Of a DNA stretch of 64,000 nt, positions 9,362 through 17,947 are shown piece by piece. The notes under the pieces were generated by a model. That model made no database searches. It was not told the DNA's origin and saw only the letters and a list, made by a program, of their open reading frames with translations. Origin of the DNA: Roseibium aggregatum (GTDB taxonomy: Bacteria > Pseudomonadota > Alphaproteobacteria > Rhizobiales > Stappiaceae); contig NZ_JAEKJZ010000009.1 of assembly GCF_017309185.1 (NCBI RefSeq), positions 62,001 through 126,000 on the forward strand, read 5' to 3'. Each line of letters begins with the position of its first letter. Position 1 is the first letter of the stretch. A program made the position numbers and the translations under genes.

Positions 9362-9364
9362 GCG

Positions 9365-10291
9365 TCAGATGTCCGCGAAGAAATCCGGCCCGACCCTGGC
9401 TTTCAACGCTTCGCCGGCGGCGGTGCCGATCCGGATCGCGTCGGCGACCGGACCGCTTTCCTGAACGTCATGGGCTTCCGACCCATCGGGCTTCAGCACG
9501 ACGCCCTTGAAATGCAGCGTGCCACCGTCAATGGTCGCAAGACCGCCGATGGGTGTCCGGCAGGAGCCATCCAGAACGGCGAGAAACGCCCGCTCCGCGT
9601 CGAGCCGGATCTGCGTTTCCTCGTCGTGGATCGCGGCGAGCAACGCCAGTGTCTTCTCTTCGGCCTCCCGGCTTTCGATACAGATTGCACCCTGCCCGAC
9701 GGCCGGCAGAAAGGTCTCCGTATCCAGAAGGCAGGTGATTTCCTTGTCCTGACCGAGGCGCTTCAAGCCTGCGGCCGCCAGGAGCGTTGCGTCGACTTCA
9801 CCTTCGGCAAGCTTGCGCAACCGGGTCTGCAGGTTGCCGCGATACATCACCACCTCGATGTCCGGCCGCAGTCGCTTGATCATCGCCTGACGGCGCAGGG
9901 AACTCGACCCGACCACCGCGCCCTGCGGCAGGTCGGTCAGCGTTTTCGCCTTGGGCGACAGGAAGGCGTCGCGCACATCCTCGCGTGGCAGGAAGGCGGT
10001 CAGCGCAAGTCCGTCGGGAAGAACGGTGGGCATGTCCTTGGAGGAATGAACGGCAATATCGATCCGTCCGTCCAGCAGCGCTTCTTCGATCTCCTTGGTG
10101 AAGAGCCCCTTGCCGCCCACTTCCGAAAGAGGCCTGTCCTGGATCTTGTCGCCGGACGTCTTGATGACGACGATCTCGAATGCGTCTTCGTCGAGCTTGT
10201 GAGCCGCCATCAGCCGGTCGCGCGTTTCATGGGCCTGCGCAAGCGCCAGCAGGCTGCCTCTCGTTCCGATGCGCAAAGGATTTGATTGCAA
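9365..10291 (-). CDS. hemC: Porphobilinogen deaminase (hydroxymethylbilane synthase)
   Basis: HemC polymerises four porphobilinogens into hydroxymethylbilane. The 308-residue frame has the family signatures IGTRGSLLALAQA, VHSSKDMPT, GSSSLRRQA and the dipyrromethane-cofactor Cys in LDGSCRTPIGG. The first possible start is a TTG (10289-10291), one codon after an in-frame stop. A second TTG lies five codons on. No ATG is available before the conserved IGTRGS motif, so a non-ATG start is required. First gene of the heme operon, divergent from tsaD across about 100 bases that must hold both promoters. Confidence 0.97.
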   Translation of the reverse strand: MQSNPLRIGTRGSLLALAQAHETRDRLMAAHKLDEDAFEIVVIKTSGDKIQDRPLSEVGGKGLFTKEIEEALLDGRIDIAVHSSKDMPTVLPDGLALTAFLPREDVRDAFLSPKAKTLTDLPQGAVVGSSSLRRQAMIKRLRPDIEVVMYRGNLQTRLRKLAEGEVDATLLAAAGLKRLGQDKEITCLLDTETFLPAVGQGAICIESREAEEKTLALLAAIHDEETQIRLDAERAFLAVLDGSCRTPIGGLATIDGGTLHFKGVVLKPDGSEAHDVQESGPVADAIRIGTAAGEALKARVGPDFFADI

Positions 10292-10390
10292 GGTTTACCG
10301 TCCAGATGCTACGCCCGGCACTCGAAACATCCGGGCATTCCGTTAGAATGTTTTCAGGTTCTCCTATCACAGGCTGCCGCTCAAACACCA

Positions 10391-11497
10391 ATGACCTCTG
10401 TCAATTCACACCACAATGGCTCCGATCTGACGGTTTTGGGCATTGAAACGAGCTGTGACGAGACGGCGGCCTCCGTGGTTCGAGGCCCCTTCGACAGGGC
10501 AATTCTCTCCAACGTCATCCGCTCACAGATCGACGAACACACGGAGTTCGGCGGCGTCGTGCCGGAAATCGCGGCCCGTGCGCACATTGAAATCCTCGAC
10601 CGGATCGTGGCGCAGGCCATGCGGGAAGCCGGCTGCGGCTGGAACGAGATCGACGCGGTCGCCGCGACCGCGGGCCCCGGTCTGATCGGCGGTGTGATCG
10701 TCGGCTTCATGACCGCAAAGGCGATTGCGATGGCCGCGAACAAGCCGATCGTCGGCGTCAACCACCTGGAAGGCCACGCCCTGACCGCGCGCCTGACCGA
10801 CGACCTGGAGTTTCCGTTCCTGCTTCTGCTCGTCTCCGGCGGCCACAGCCAGTTTCTGCTTGTCAAAGGTGTTGGCGACTATGAGCGGCTCGGCACGACC
10901 ATCGACGACGCGGTCGGCGAGGCCTTCGACAAGACCGCGAAACTGCTTGGACTGCCCTATCCGGGCGGACCGCATGTGGAGAAGATGGCCGCGCGTGGCG
11001 ACGTGGAGCGCTTCAGACTGCCGCGCCCGCTGCTCGACCGGCCGGGCCTCGACATGTCCTTCGCCGGCCTGAAGACCGCGTTGCGCACCCAGGCGAAAAA
11101 ACTCGAGCCGATCGACGAGCAGACCGTCGCCGACCTCTGCGCCGGCTTTCAGCGTTCCGTGGCCGACGTGCTCGCCACCCGGACCAAGTCCGCCCTGGAG
11201 ATGTTCCGCCAACGGTATCCCGGCACCGCTCCGGTCATCGTCGTGGCGGGCGGAGTTGCCGCCAACAAGGAAATCCGTGCGAGCCTCCTCACCGCGGCGG
11301 ATGACGCCGGTGCGCAATTCGTCGCACCGCCACTGAAACTTTGCACGGACAACGCGGCCATGATTGCCTGGGCCGGGATCGAGCGCCTTCAGGCCGGCCC
11401 GGTCAACGACATGTCGCTGTCGCCGCGCCCGCGCTGGCCGCTCGACGAAGCCAATGCCGGTGTTCTGGGGGCGGGCAAGAAAGGGGCGAAAGCCTGA
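10391..11497 (+). CDS. tsaD: tRNA N6-threonylcarbamoyladenosine (t6A) transferase
   Basis: TsaD moves threonylcarbamoyl from TC-AMP to A37 of ANN-decoding tRNAs, with TsaB and TsaE. The 368-residue protein starts with the nucleotide/metal signature VLGIETSCDETAAS and has the metal-binding NHLEGH motif, SGGHSQ, the FDKTAK segment and a final CTDNAAMIAW motif. The frame is open upstream to 10286, but ATG at 10391 gives the usual N terminus, so it was chosen. First gene of a plus-strand block with a Nudix gene, gpsA, YciI and EVE genes, a grouping conserved in alphaproteobacteria apart from the Nudix gene. Confidence 0.97.
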   Translation: MTSVNSHHNGSDLTVLGIETSCDETAASVVRGPFDRAILSNVIRSQIDEHTEFGGVVPEIAARAHIEILDRIVAQAMREAGCGWNEIDAVAATAGPGLIGGVIVGFMTAKAIAMAANKPIVGVNHLEGHALTARLTDDLEFPFLLLLVSGGHSQFLLVKGVGDYERLGTTIDDAVGEAFDKTAKLLGLPYPGGPHVEKMAARGDVERFRLPRPLLDRPGLDMSFAGLKTALRTQAKKLEPIDEQTVADLCAGFQRSVADVLATRTKSALEMFRQRYPGTAPVIVVAGGVAANKEIRASLLTAADDAGAQFVAPPLKLCTDNAAMIAWAGIERLQAGPVNDMSLSPRPRWPLDEANAGVLGAGKKGAKA

Positions 11498-11593
11498 TCC
11501 AGGTGGCATTGCCGTCGCCATTCGCAGACATTTTTTCCGGCGTGGCCGAGGTCAGGGAACCGCTTCGGGGCTTTCAGGAAACGGATTTCAGTT

Positions 11594-12070
11594 ATGCGCA
11601 TCTACCACAAGGCCTATGTTTATCTCACCTGCGGACCCGACCTTCTGGTGTTTCTGGAACCGGACCATCCGAATCCGGATTTGCAGGTGCCCGGAGGCAC
11701 CCTGGACCCCGGGGAGAGCTACCTTCAGGCCGCGAGGCGGGAATTTTTCGAAGAGACGGGACTTTCATTGGATATCGCGCTCGAATCGTTCGCCGACCAG
11801 GATCATATCGTGAAGGATGCTGCCGGAAGTCTCCCCGGCTTGCATCGGCGGCGGCATTTTCACGGTCGCATTCGTGAAAAGCCCGCTGCACAATGGGAAC
11901 ATTTCGAAACCTCGCCGAGCGCCGGCGGACCGCCCATCCGGTTCCGCCTGTTCTGGGTCGATCTGTTTTCTTCCGATGCGCCGGTCGAGACGAGGTTCTT
12001 TGAAGGTTTTGGAGCGCAGCTTGAAGCACTACGGTCGCGCATGGAAAGGCAGAACAATGGGCGCCATTAA
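11594..12070 (+). CDS. Nudix hydrolase
   Basis: The 158-residue protein is a small Nudix-fold pyrophosphohydrolase. The Nudix box is visible at about residues 38-60 and follows G-x5-E-x7-REU-x-EE-x-GU, with GGTLDPGES leading into REFFEETGL. Its substrate (a nucleoside diphosphate derivative or an oxidised nucleotide) cannot be inferred. Its 3' end overlaps the gpsA start by 14 bases, implying translational coupling. A Nudix gene at this place between tsaD and gpsA is not part of the usual cluster I know, so it may be a local insertion. The ATG at 11594 is preceded by 96 bases after tsaD. Confidence 0.88.
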   Translation: MRIYHKAYVYLTCGPDLLVFLEPDHPNPDLQVPGGTLDPGESYLQAARREFFEETGLSLDIALESFADQDHIVKDAAGSLPGLHRRRHFHGRIREKPAAQWEHFETSPSAGGPPIRFRLFWVDLFSSDAPVETRFFEGFGAQLEALRSRMERQNNGRH

Positions 12071-13064
12071 CTCGATCGGCGTCATCGGCGGCGGCGCCTG
12101 GGGCACCGCCCTGGCCCTGACGGCGGCGCGCGCCGGACGGGAGGTCCGCCTTTGGGCGCGCGATCCCGGAACCGTTTCTGAGATCCGGTCCAGACGTCAG
12201 AACCCGCGGTATCTGCCGGGAATCACCTTCGATGAGGATCTGAACCCGACAACCTCGCTTGAGGCCGCCGCCGACGCGGACGCGATCCTGCTCGTTACGC
12301 CGGCCCAGACCACGCGCGCCATGCTGGCCGCGCTTCAAAAAACCGGCAAGGTTCGCGGGCCGGTGGTGCTCTGCGCCAAGGGGCTTGAACAAACCTCCGG
12401 GAAGCTTCTGTCCAAGGTTATGGGCGAGGAACTGCCCGGGGTCGAACCCGGTGTCCTGTCCGGACCGAGTTTCGCCGATGACGTGGCAAAGGGCCTGCCA
12501 ACGGCGGTGACCGTCGCGGCGAACACCGCCAAGACCGCGCTCAGTCTGTGTGAGGCCCTGCAGTCCCCCTGCTTCCGGCCCTATGCCTCCATCGACATTC
12601 TCGGAACGCAGATCGGCGGCGCCTTGAAGAATGTGCTCGCCATTGCCTGCGGCGCGGTTGTCGGCCGCAAGCTCGGCGCCAGCGCCCAGGCCGCATTGAC
12701 CGCGCGCGGCTTCGCCGAACTGACCCGGCTTGGAACGGCAATGGGCGCCCAGTCGGAAACGCTCACCGGTCTGTCCGGCCTCGGCGATCTCTTTCTGACC
12801 TGCTCCTCCAGCCAGTCGCGCAATTTTTCCTTCGGATTGAGGCTCGGCGAAGGTTTCATGGGCTCCGAACTGATCGCCGCCGGCGGCAAGCTGGCCGAGG
12901 GCGCCTATTCGGCGCGGGTTGCGGTCAAACTGGCGGAAAAACACGGCATCGAGCTGCCGATCTGCGAGACGGTCGCCCGGATGATCGACGAAGACCAGAC
13001 CATCGACGACGCGCTCAACACGCTGATGGCACGGCCGCTCAAGGCGGAAACGGAAAGCGTTTGA
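12057..13064 (+). CDS. gpsA: NAD(P)-dependent glycerol-3-phosphate dehydrogenase
   Basis: GpsA reduces dihydroxyacetone phosphate to sn-glycerol 3-phosphate for phospholipid synthesis. The Rossmann motif is IGVIGGGAWGTALA at the N terminus. The catalytic-domain segments LCAKGLEQ, LSGPSFADD, the GGALKNVLAIACG region with the active-site Lys, and SSQSRNFSFG follow. Length is 335 residues, normal for the family. The frame is open upstream, but ATG at 12057 places the glycine-rich loop right after the N terminus as in homologues. It overlaps the Nudix gene by 14 bases. Confidence 0.97.
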   Translation: MGAINSIGVIGGGAWGTALALTAARAGREVRLWARDPGTVSEIRSRRQNPRYLPGITFDEDLNPTTSLEAAADADAILLVTPAQTTRAMLAALQKTGKVRGPVVLCAKGLEQTSGKLLSKVMGEELPGVEPGVLSGPSFADDVAKGLPTAVTVAANTAKTALSLCEALQSPCFRPYASIDILGTQIGGALKNVLAIACGAVVGRKLGASAQAALTARGFAELTRLGTAMGAQSETLTGLSGLGDLFLTCSSSQSRNFSFGLRLGEGFMGSELIAAGGKLAEGAYSARVAVKLAEKHGIELPICETVARMIDEDQTIDDALNTLMARPLKAETESV

Positions 13065-13226
13065 AGCCGCAACGGACGAAGTGAATTGTCATTTCGGCTC
13101 ACAATATGACGCTGTCCGCAATGACCCGGTTGGAACACTTCGCGGGTTCCCCGAAATCCACCATTGAGTTTCAGGATTCTCCGCCCTAGGGTCTGCCGAG
13201 TTTTGGCAATCCTGGAACGAACACCC

Positions 13227-13517
13227 ATGCTTTATGCCCTGATCTGCACCGACAAGCCCGGTGCCCTGCAAACGCGACTCGACAATCGCGCCGCTCATCT
13301 GGACTTTCTCAAGGGACTCGGCGACGGACTGAAGGCCGCCGGCCCCTTCCTCGACGACGACGGCAACATGACCGGATCCCTGGTCGTGATCGAGGCTGCC
13401 AACCGGCAGGAAGCCCTTGCGATTTCGCAGGAGGATCCCTATGCCGGCGCCGGCCTGTTCGAGAGTGTGGAAATCCGTCCCTGGAACTGGGCGGTCAAGA
13501 ACCCGGAGGCATCGTAA
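13227..13517 (+). CDS. YciI-family protein
   Basis: A 96-residue ferredoxin-like-fold protein of the YciI family, with the core HLDFLKGLGDGLKAAGPFLD, the D-D-D-G turn and the DPYAGAGLFESVEIRPW ending. Enzymatic activity is known for only a few members, so no reaction is assigned. The frame is open further upstream, but ATG at 13227 gives the standard MLYALICTDKP start. Its stop codon (13515-13517) is followed without a gap by the GTG of the EVE gene, so the two are cotranslated. Confidence 0.92.
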   Translation: MLYALICTDKPGALQTRLDNRAAHLDFLKGLGDGLKAAGPFLDDDGNMTGSLVVIEAANRQEALAISQEDPYAGAGLFESVEIRPWNWAVKNPEAS

Positions 13518-13943
13518 GTGCAGTACTGGCTGATCAAATCCGAGCCGGACAAGTGGTCCTGGGACCAGCAGAAGGCAAAAGGCGACGCCGGCGAACAATG
13601 GGACGGCATCCGCAACTACCAGGCACGCAACAACATGCGCGCCATGGAAATCGGCGACAAGGCGTTCTTCTATCACTCCAATATCGGCAAGGAAGTTGTC
13701 GGTGTGGTGGAAGTCTGCAGCGAGATACATCCCGACACCACGACCGACGACACGCGCTGGGAATGCGTGGATTTCAAGGCCGTCTGCGACATGCCGAAGC
13801 CGGTGACGCTTGCCGACGTCAAGGCCGAGCCGCGGCTCGCCAAAATGTCGCTGGTGACCTCCATGCGCCTGTCCGTCCAGCCGGTCACGGCCGAGGAATG
13901 GAAGATCGTCTGCGAAATGGGCGGGATGAAAAAGCCCGCTTAG
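13518..13943 (+). CDS. EVE domain protein
   Basis: A 141-residue stand-alone EVE domain, a PUA-like fold thought to bind modified bases in RNA or DNA. Visible landmarks are YWLIKSEP at the N terminus, WDGIRNYQARNNMRAM, FYHSN and the C-terminal RLSVQPVT. The start is a GTG immediately after the YciI stop. In many proteobacteria EVE proteins travel with tsaD, gpsA and YciI. In some phage-defence contexts EVE is a specificity domain, but nothing here suggests defence. Confidence 0.93.
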   Translation: MQYWLIKSEPDKWSWDQQKAKGDAGEQWDGIRNYQARNNMRAMEIGDKAFFYHSNIGKEVVGVVEVCSEIHPDTTTDDTRWECVDFKAVCDMPKPVTLADVKAEPRLAKMSLVTSMRLSVQPVTAEEWKIVCEMGGMKKPA

Positions 13944-13975
13944 GGGCGAGTTGCACCAGCGGACTTGCCCAGCAA

Positions 13976-14014
13976 CTCATCCTAAGGAGGATCTGAGCAC
14001 CCCCTCAGGATGAG
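13976..14014. repeat. Imperfect inverted repeat behind the EVE gene
   Basis: The left arm CTCATCCTAAGGAGG (13976-13990) pairs with the right arm CCCCCTCAGGATGAG (14000-14014) with two mismatches in 15 positions, around a 9-base loop. No T-run follows, so it is not a good intrinsic terminator. CTCATCCT-type palindromes are dispersed intergenic repeats in many Rhizobiales genomes, which is the likeliest explanation. It lies just before the methyltransferase gene and includes an AGGAGG string that could mimic a ribosome-binding site. Confidence 0.6.
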
Positions 14015-14054
14015 GTTTGTCGATTGGGATAAACCTCGTTCAACCGGACCCGTT

Positions 14055-14714
14055 ATGCCTACTATCAAGGACCCGATCGCCTTCATCCGCCGTGAAACGA
14101 AAATCAAGGCGGTTCCGCACGCCGAGGAGATCCGCCTCCATCTGGCCGACGAGGCGATCGGTCTCTGGCAGAAGACGGAAGAGGAACTGGGCGATCTCGG
14201 TCTCGACCCGCCCTTCTGGGCCTTTGCCTGGGCCGGAGGCCAGGGGCTTGCCCGCTATATTCTCGACACTCCTGAACTCGTCGCCGGCAAACACGTTCTG
14301 GACTTCGCCTGCGGGTCGGGCCTGGTCGGCATCGCCGCGATGAAGGCCGGAGCGGTCGGCTGCCACGCGGTCGACGTCGATCCCATGGCGTTGGCGGCGG
14401 CAAGACTCAACGCGGACCTCAACGGTGTCTCCCTGTCGCTGGAAACGGCCGACATCACGGACGGGCTTCCACCGGACGCCGGCATCGTCTTTTGCGGCGA
14501 TGTCTTTTACGACAAGGCCATGGCGGAAAGGGTGCTTTCCTTTCTCTACCGGCTGGTGGACGCCGGGAAGGAAGTGATCGTCGGAGACCCGGGCCGGTCC
14601 TATCTGCCGACAGCCCGGTTGACCGAGCTGGCCGAGTATCGGGTTCCGGTGATCCGGGCCCTTGAAGACAACGAAATCAAACACACTCGGATCTTCCGTT
14701 TGACGAAAAAATAG
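14055..14714 (+). CDS. Class I SAM-dependent methyltransferase (COG3897-like)
   Basis: The protein has the Rossmann-type SAM-binding motif HVLDFACGSGLVGIAA at about residues 81-96 and the acidic VDVDPMALAAA strand after it. PPFWAFAWAGGQGLARY before motif I is typical of the COG3897/ETFB-KMT-like group that methylates lysines of proteins, for example the electron-transfer flavoprotein beta subunit. The substrate here is unproven. The frame opens at 14010 inside an inverted repeat, so ATG at 14055 is preferred, giving 219 residues. A start at 14010 would add 15 residues. Confidence 0.85.
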   Translation: MPTIKDPIAFIRRETKIKAVPHAEEIRLHLADEAIGLWQKTEEELGDLGLDPPFWAFAWAGGQGLARYILDTPELVAGKHVLDFACGSGLVGIAAMKAGAVGCHAVDVDPMALAAARLNADLNGVSLSLETADITDGLPPDAGIVFCGDVFYDKAMAERVLSFLYRLVDAGKEVIVGDPGRSYLPTARLTELAEYRVPVIRALEDNEIKHTRIFRLTKK

Positions 14715-14868
14715 GTCTTGCCAGAGTTCTCGTGAGGATTAATTTGACCTATTGTCCCGAGATACGCGGATTTTCCTCCAGATCCGCTTCCCCTTTCGAC
14801 CAATTGCGATAGTTTGCCGCTCGGGCGTCAGACGCTTTTTCGTATCGTGGTGTTTCTAGGAGCCGTGC

Positions 14869-16041
14869 ATGCCGATCGTAAACCGCCTTGCTGAAATGAC
14901 CGACGAAATCACGGCGTGGCGCCGGGATATTCATGAGAATCCGGAAATTCTCTATGAAACGGTCCGTACGGCCGGAAAGGTGGCGGAGCTGCTGCAAAGC
15001 TTCGGCGTCGACGAAATCGCGACCGGCATAGGAAAGACCGGTGTCGTCGGCGTGATCAAGGGACGGCACGGCGGCCGGGGGAAAGCCATCGGCCTGCGCG
15101 CCGACATGGACGCGCTGCCGATCGAGGAAATCACCGGCAAGCCCTATGCCTCCAAGGTGCCCGGCAAGATGCACGCCTGCGGTCACGACGGCCATACGGC
15201 CATGTTGCTGGGCGCTGCGAAATATCTTGCCGAAACGCGGAACTTCGACGGCACGGTCGTCGTGATCTTCCAGCCTGCCGAGGAAGGCGGCGCCGGCGCC
15301 AAGGCCATGATCGACGACGGTCTGATGACCCGCTGGCCAATGGACGAGGTTTACGGCATGCACAATTATCCGGGCCTGCCGGTGGGAGAGTTCGCAATCC
15401 GCACGGGGCCGATCATGGCGGCGACCGACGAATTCCGCATCGTCGTCAAGGGCAAGGGCGGACACGCCGCCAAACCGCACCAGACCATCGATCCGGTCGT
15501 CACCGGCGCGCATATGGTCACCGCTCTGCAAACCATCGCCAGCCGCAACGCCAATCCGCTGGACTCCGTGGTGGTCTCGGTCACGATGTTTGAAGCCGGA
15601 AACGCCTATAACGTCATTCCCCAGGAAGCCTCGCTCTCCGGCACGATCCGTACCCTGAACCCCACCGTGCGCCATCTGGCGGAACAGCGCCTTTCAAAAA
15701 TCGTCAATTCGGTCGCCGAAGCCTTCGACGCCGAAGCCGAACTGCATTTCCGCAAGGGCTATCCGGTCACCATGAACCACGGCGACCAGACCGAATTCGC
15801 CGCCGACGTGGCTGAAGGAATTGCCGGCCAGGGCAAGGTCGACCGGCATGTCGAACCGATGATGGGCGGCGAGGACTTCGCCTTCATGCTTGAGGAACGC
15901 CCGGGCGCGATGATCTTCGCCGGCAACGGCGACAGTGCAGGCCTGCACCACCCGGCCTACGATTTCAACGACGACCTGATCCCCTACGGCAGCTCCTATT
16001 GGGTCAAGCTCGTGGAAACGGCTTTGCCCGCGGTCGCGTGA
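14869..16041 (+). CDS. M20-family amidohydrolase (hippurate hydrolase-like)
   Basis: A 390-residue zinc peptidase of the M20D group. Visible metal ligands are in GLRADMDALPIEE, HACGHDGHTAMLL and the QPAEEGGAGA motif with the catalytic Glu. The dimerisation domain begins near GKGGHAAKPHQTIDP, and the final ligand His is in GLHHPAYDFND. Members remove acyl groups from amino acids (hippurate, N-acetyl amino acids, IAA conjugates). Specificity cannot be told from sequence. Single gene with its own short upstream region; ATG at 14869. Confidence 0.94.
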   Translation: MPIVNRLAEMTDEITAWRRDIHENPEILYETVRTAGKVAELLQSFGVDEIATGIGKTGVVGVIKGRHGGRGKAIGLRADMDALPIEEITGKPYASKVPGKMHACGHDGHTAMLLGAAKYLAETRNFDGTVVVIFQPAEEGGAGAKAMIDDGLMTRWPMDEVYGMHNYPGLPVGEFAIRTGPIMAATDEFRIVVKGKGGHAAKPHQTIDPVVTGAHMVTALQTIASRNANPLDSVVVSVTMFEAGNAYNVIPQEASLSGTIRTLNPTVRHLAEQRLSKIVNSVAEAFDAEAELHFRKGYPVTMNHGDQTEFAADVAEGIAGQGKVDRHVEPMMGGEDFAFMLEERPGAMIFAGNGDSAGLHHPAYDFNDDLIPYGSSYWVKLVETALPAVA

Positions 16042-16266
16042 AGGTCTAGCGGTTAGCGCCCAACGCCGACCACACAACGTCATCGCAGGGCCTGACCCTG
16101 CAAACCGTGCCGTTGCCTTGCCTCATGCGAAGGATTGTTGAGAGGAAACGGCATGGATGCCATGGTCAAGCCAAGGCATGACGAATTCCAGGGGTCGTGA
16201 CGTCGCGCAAAAAATGCTTATAACGGACCCCGGTTTCCGTCGGCGCTTTCATGCAGGCTTTCAGCG

Positions 16267-17061
16267 ATGTTCCTTTCCCCGTTCAAGCTTTCCTTCCTGG
16301 CGGCCTATATCCTGGTCGGGGCGATTTTCGGCGTTCTGGTGGTTCACCCTCTGAACCTGATTGTCGTCTGGTGGGAACTGTCCCGCTTCTCCGAAACCGC
16401 ACCGGGCCTCTTTGAATTTCTTTCAGCGCGACTCTGGCTGATACTGCTGCCCAGGCATCTCGATGTCGCGATCGCCTATTTTCTGATCGGTGCCGTCATC
16501 GGTCTCGCCTTCGGCATCTTCACACGCAACTACCTGCGCACGTCCGAGGCTTACCGCTCCTTGCGCGAGGAACAAACGGCACTCATTCCCGACCTGATGG
16601 CTCAGGGGGAAACGGAGAGGGTCGAGTTCAAATCCTCGCTTCGCTGGGACGTCAAGGAAAACCGGATCAACCGGGGTCTGGAAAAGGTAATCGCCAAAAC
16701 CGTCGCCGGCTTCTTCAACGCCGATGGCGGGCACCTGCTGATCGGCGTGGACGACGGCGGCACTCCGCTGGGCATAGAAAAAGACCTTTCCACACTGAAA
16801 AGTCCGGATCACGATGCGTTCGAGCGCACGGTCAACGACATCGTTTCGAAATATCTGGGCGGCGACCTCTGCCCCTATATCCATACGGTCTTTGTCGCTG
16901 TTCAGGCCAGGGACGTGGCGATGATCATCATTCGCCCGGCGCCCCGCGCGGTCTATCTCGAAGAAGGCAAGGCCTCGGTCTTCTACGTGCGCAGCGGCAA
17001 TTCCACCCGCCAGCTCGATGTGCGCGAAGCGCTGAACTACGCGCACACACGCTGGACGTAA
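16267..17061 (+). CDS. Membrane-anchored AlbA_2 (Schlafen-like) domain protein
   Basis: The N-terminal 100 residues hold two hydrophobic segments (about 8-38 and 52-85). The C-terminal domain (about 112-264) matches the AlbA_2 family, with ETERVEFKSSLRWD, KTVAGFFNADGGHLLIGVDD and FYVRSGNSTRQL. AlbA_2 domains are usually found in cytoplasmic proteins, often next to an HTH, and are annotated as putative DNA-binding. Here the HTH is replaced by a membrane anchor. The gene is followed after 3 bases by a TauE/SafE exporter, so the two are probably cotranscribed. The function is unknown. Confidence 0.82.
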   Translation: MFLSPFKLSFLAAYILVGAIFGVLVVHPLNLIVVWWELSRFSETAPGLFEFLSARLWLILLPRHLDVAIAYFLIGAVIGLAFGIFTRNYLRTSEAYRSLREEQTALIPDLMAQGETERVEFKSSLRWDVKENRINRGLEKVIAKTVAGFFNADGGHLLIGVDDGGTPLGIEKDLSTLKSPDHDAFERTVNDIVSKYLGGDLCPYIHTVFVAVQARDVAMIIIRPAPRAVYLEEGKASVFYVRSGNSTRQLDVREALNYAHTRWT

Positions 17062-17064
17062 GCG

Positions 17065-17835
17065 ATGGACCTTGTGAGCCTTCTGCTCCCCGACCCGCTC
17101 GGCGTGCCGGCGACCGTAACGCTGGTCGTCGCCAGCTTTTTCACCTCCGCATTGACGGCGGCCGTCGGCCTCGGCGGCGGGGTTGCCCTGATAGCCGCCA
17201 TGGCCACGCTGATGCCCCCGGCCGCACTGGTGCCGGTGCACGGCGTCGTTCAGCTCGGCTCCAATGCCGGCCGCGCCCTGGTTCAGCTCAAACATGTCGA
17301 CTGGCTGATCGCGCTCTGGTTTGCCGCCGGCGCGCTGTTCGGAGCGGCCATCGGCGGTGCGATTGCGGTGGAACTGCCCGGCGCCGTGCTAAAGGCAGGG
17401 ATCGGCGTCTTCGTCCTGTGGGTCGTCTGGGGCAGCAAGCCGAAATTCGGCAGGGTCCGCAAACGCGCCATGACCGCTGCCGGTTTCGCCTCCACCTTCC
17501 TGTCCATGTTTTTCGGCGCGGCCGGGCCGATCGGCGGGGCCGTGCTGTCGACGCTCGGTCTGACGCGCCACGGCTTCGTCGCCAATCAGGCGGTCACCGC
17601 GCTGATCATGCATGTCTTCAAGATCGTCGCATTTGGCGCCCTCGGCTTTGCCTTCGCGCCCTGGGCCGGCCTGATCGCCCTGATGATCGCAAGCGGCTTC
17701 CTCGGCACCCTCGCCGGCAGCCGTCTTCTCGGCAAGATGGACGAAAAGGCCTTCAGGACCGGTTTCAAATGGGTGATGACCATCCTTGCGCTGAACCTTT
17801 TCTGGCAGGCGGCAAGATCCTTGTCCGGTAGTTGA
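17065..17835 (+). CDS. TauE/SafE family sulfite exporter-like permease
   Basis: A 256-residue polytopic protein with about eight hydrophobic helices. The family hallmark glycine-rich loop is seen twice: AAVGLGGGVALIAAM near residue 33 and FFGAAGPIGGAVLS near residue 150. TauE/SafE proteins export organosulfur anions such as sulfite or sulfoacetate, or move other small anions. The substrate here is unknown. It begins 3 bases after the AlbA_2 gene, suggesting an operon. leuB begins about 110 bases later. Confidence 0.9.
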   Translation: MDLVSLLLPDPLGVPATVTLVVASFFTSALTAAVGLGGGVALIAAMATLMPPAALVPVHGVVQLGSNAGRALVQLKHVDWLIALWFAAGALFGAAIGGAIAVELPGAVLKAGIGVFVLWVVWGSKPKFGRVRKRAMTAAGFASTFLSMFFGAAGPIGGAVLSTLGLTRHGFVANQAVTALIMHVFKIVAFGALGFAFAPWAGLIALMIASGFLGTLAGSRLLGKMDEKAFRTGFKWVMTILALNLFWQAARSLSGS

Positions 17836-17947
17836 CCTTTCTGTCGGCCTCGCTTGAACTCTTCGCAACCCGCTTTGCCTTGCAACAGCGCGGCCGACGC
17901 GCTAACCCACCGCCATCTGTTTTCAAAAAACACGGGATGGAACGTCC

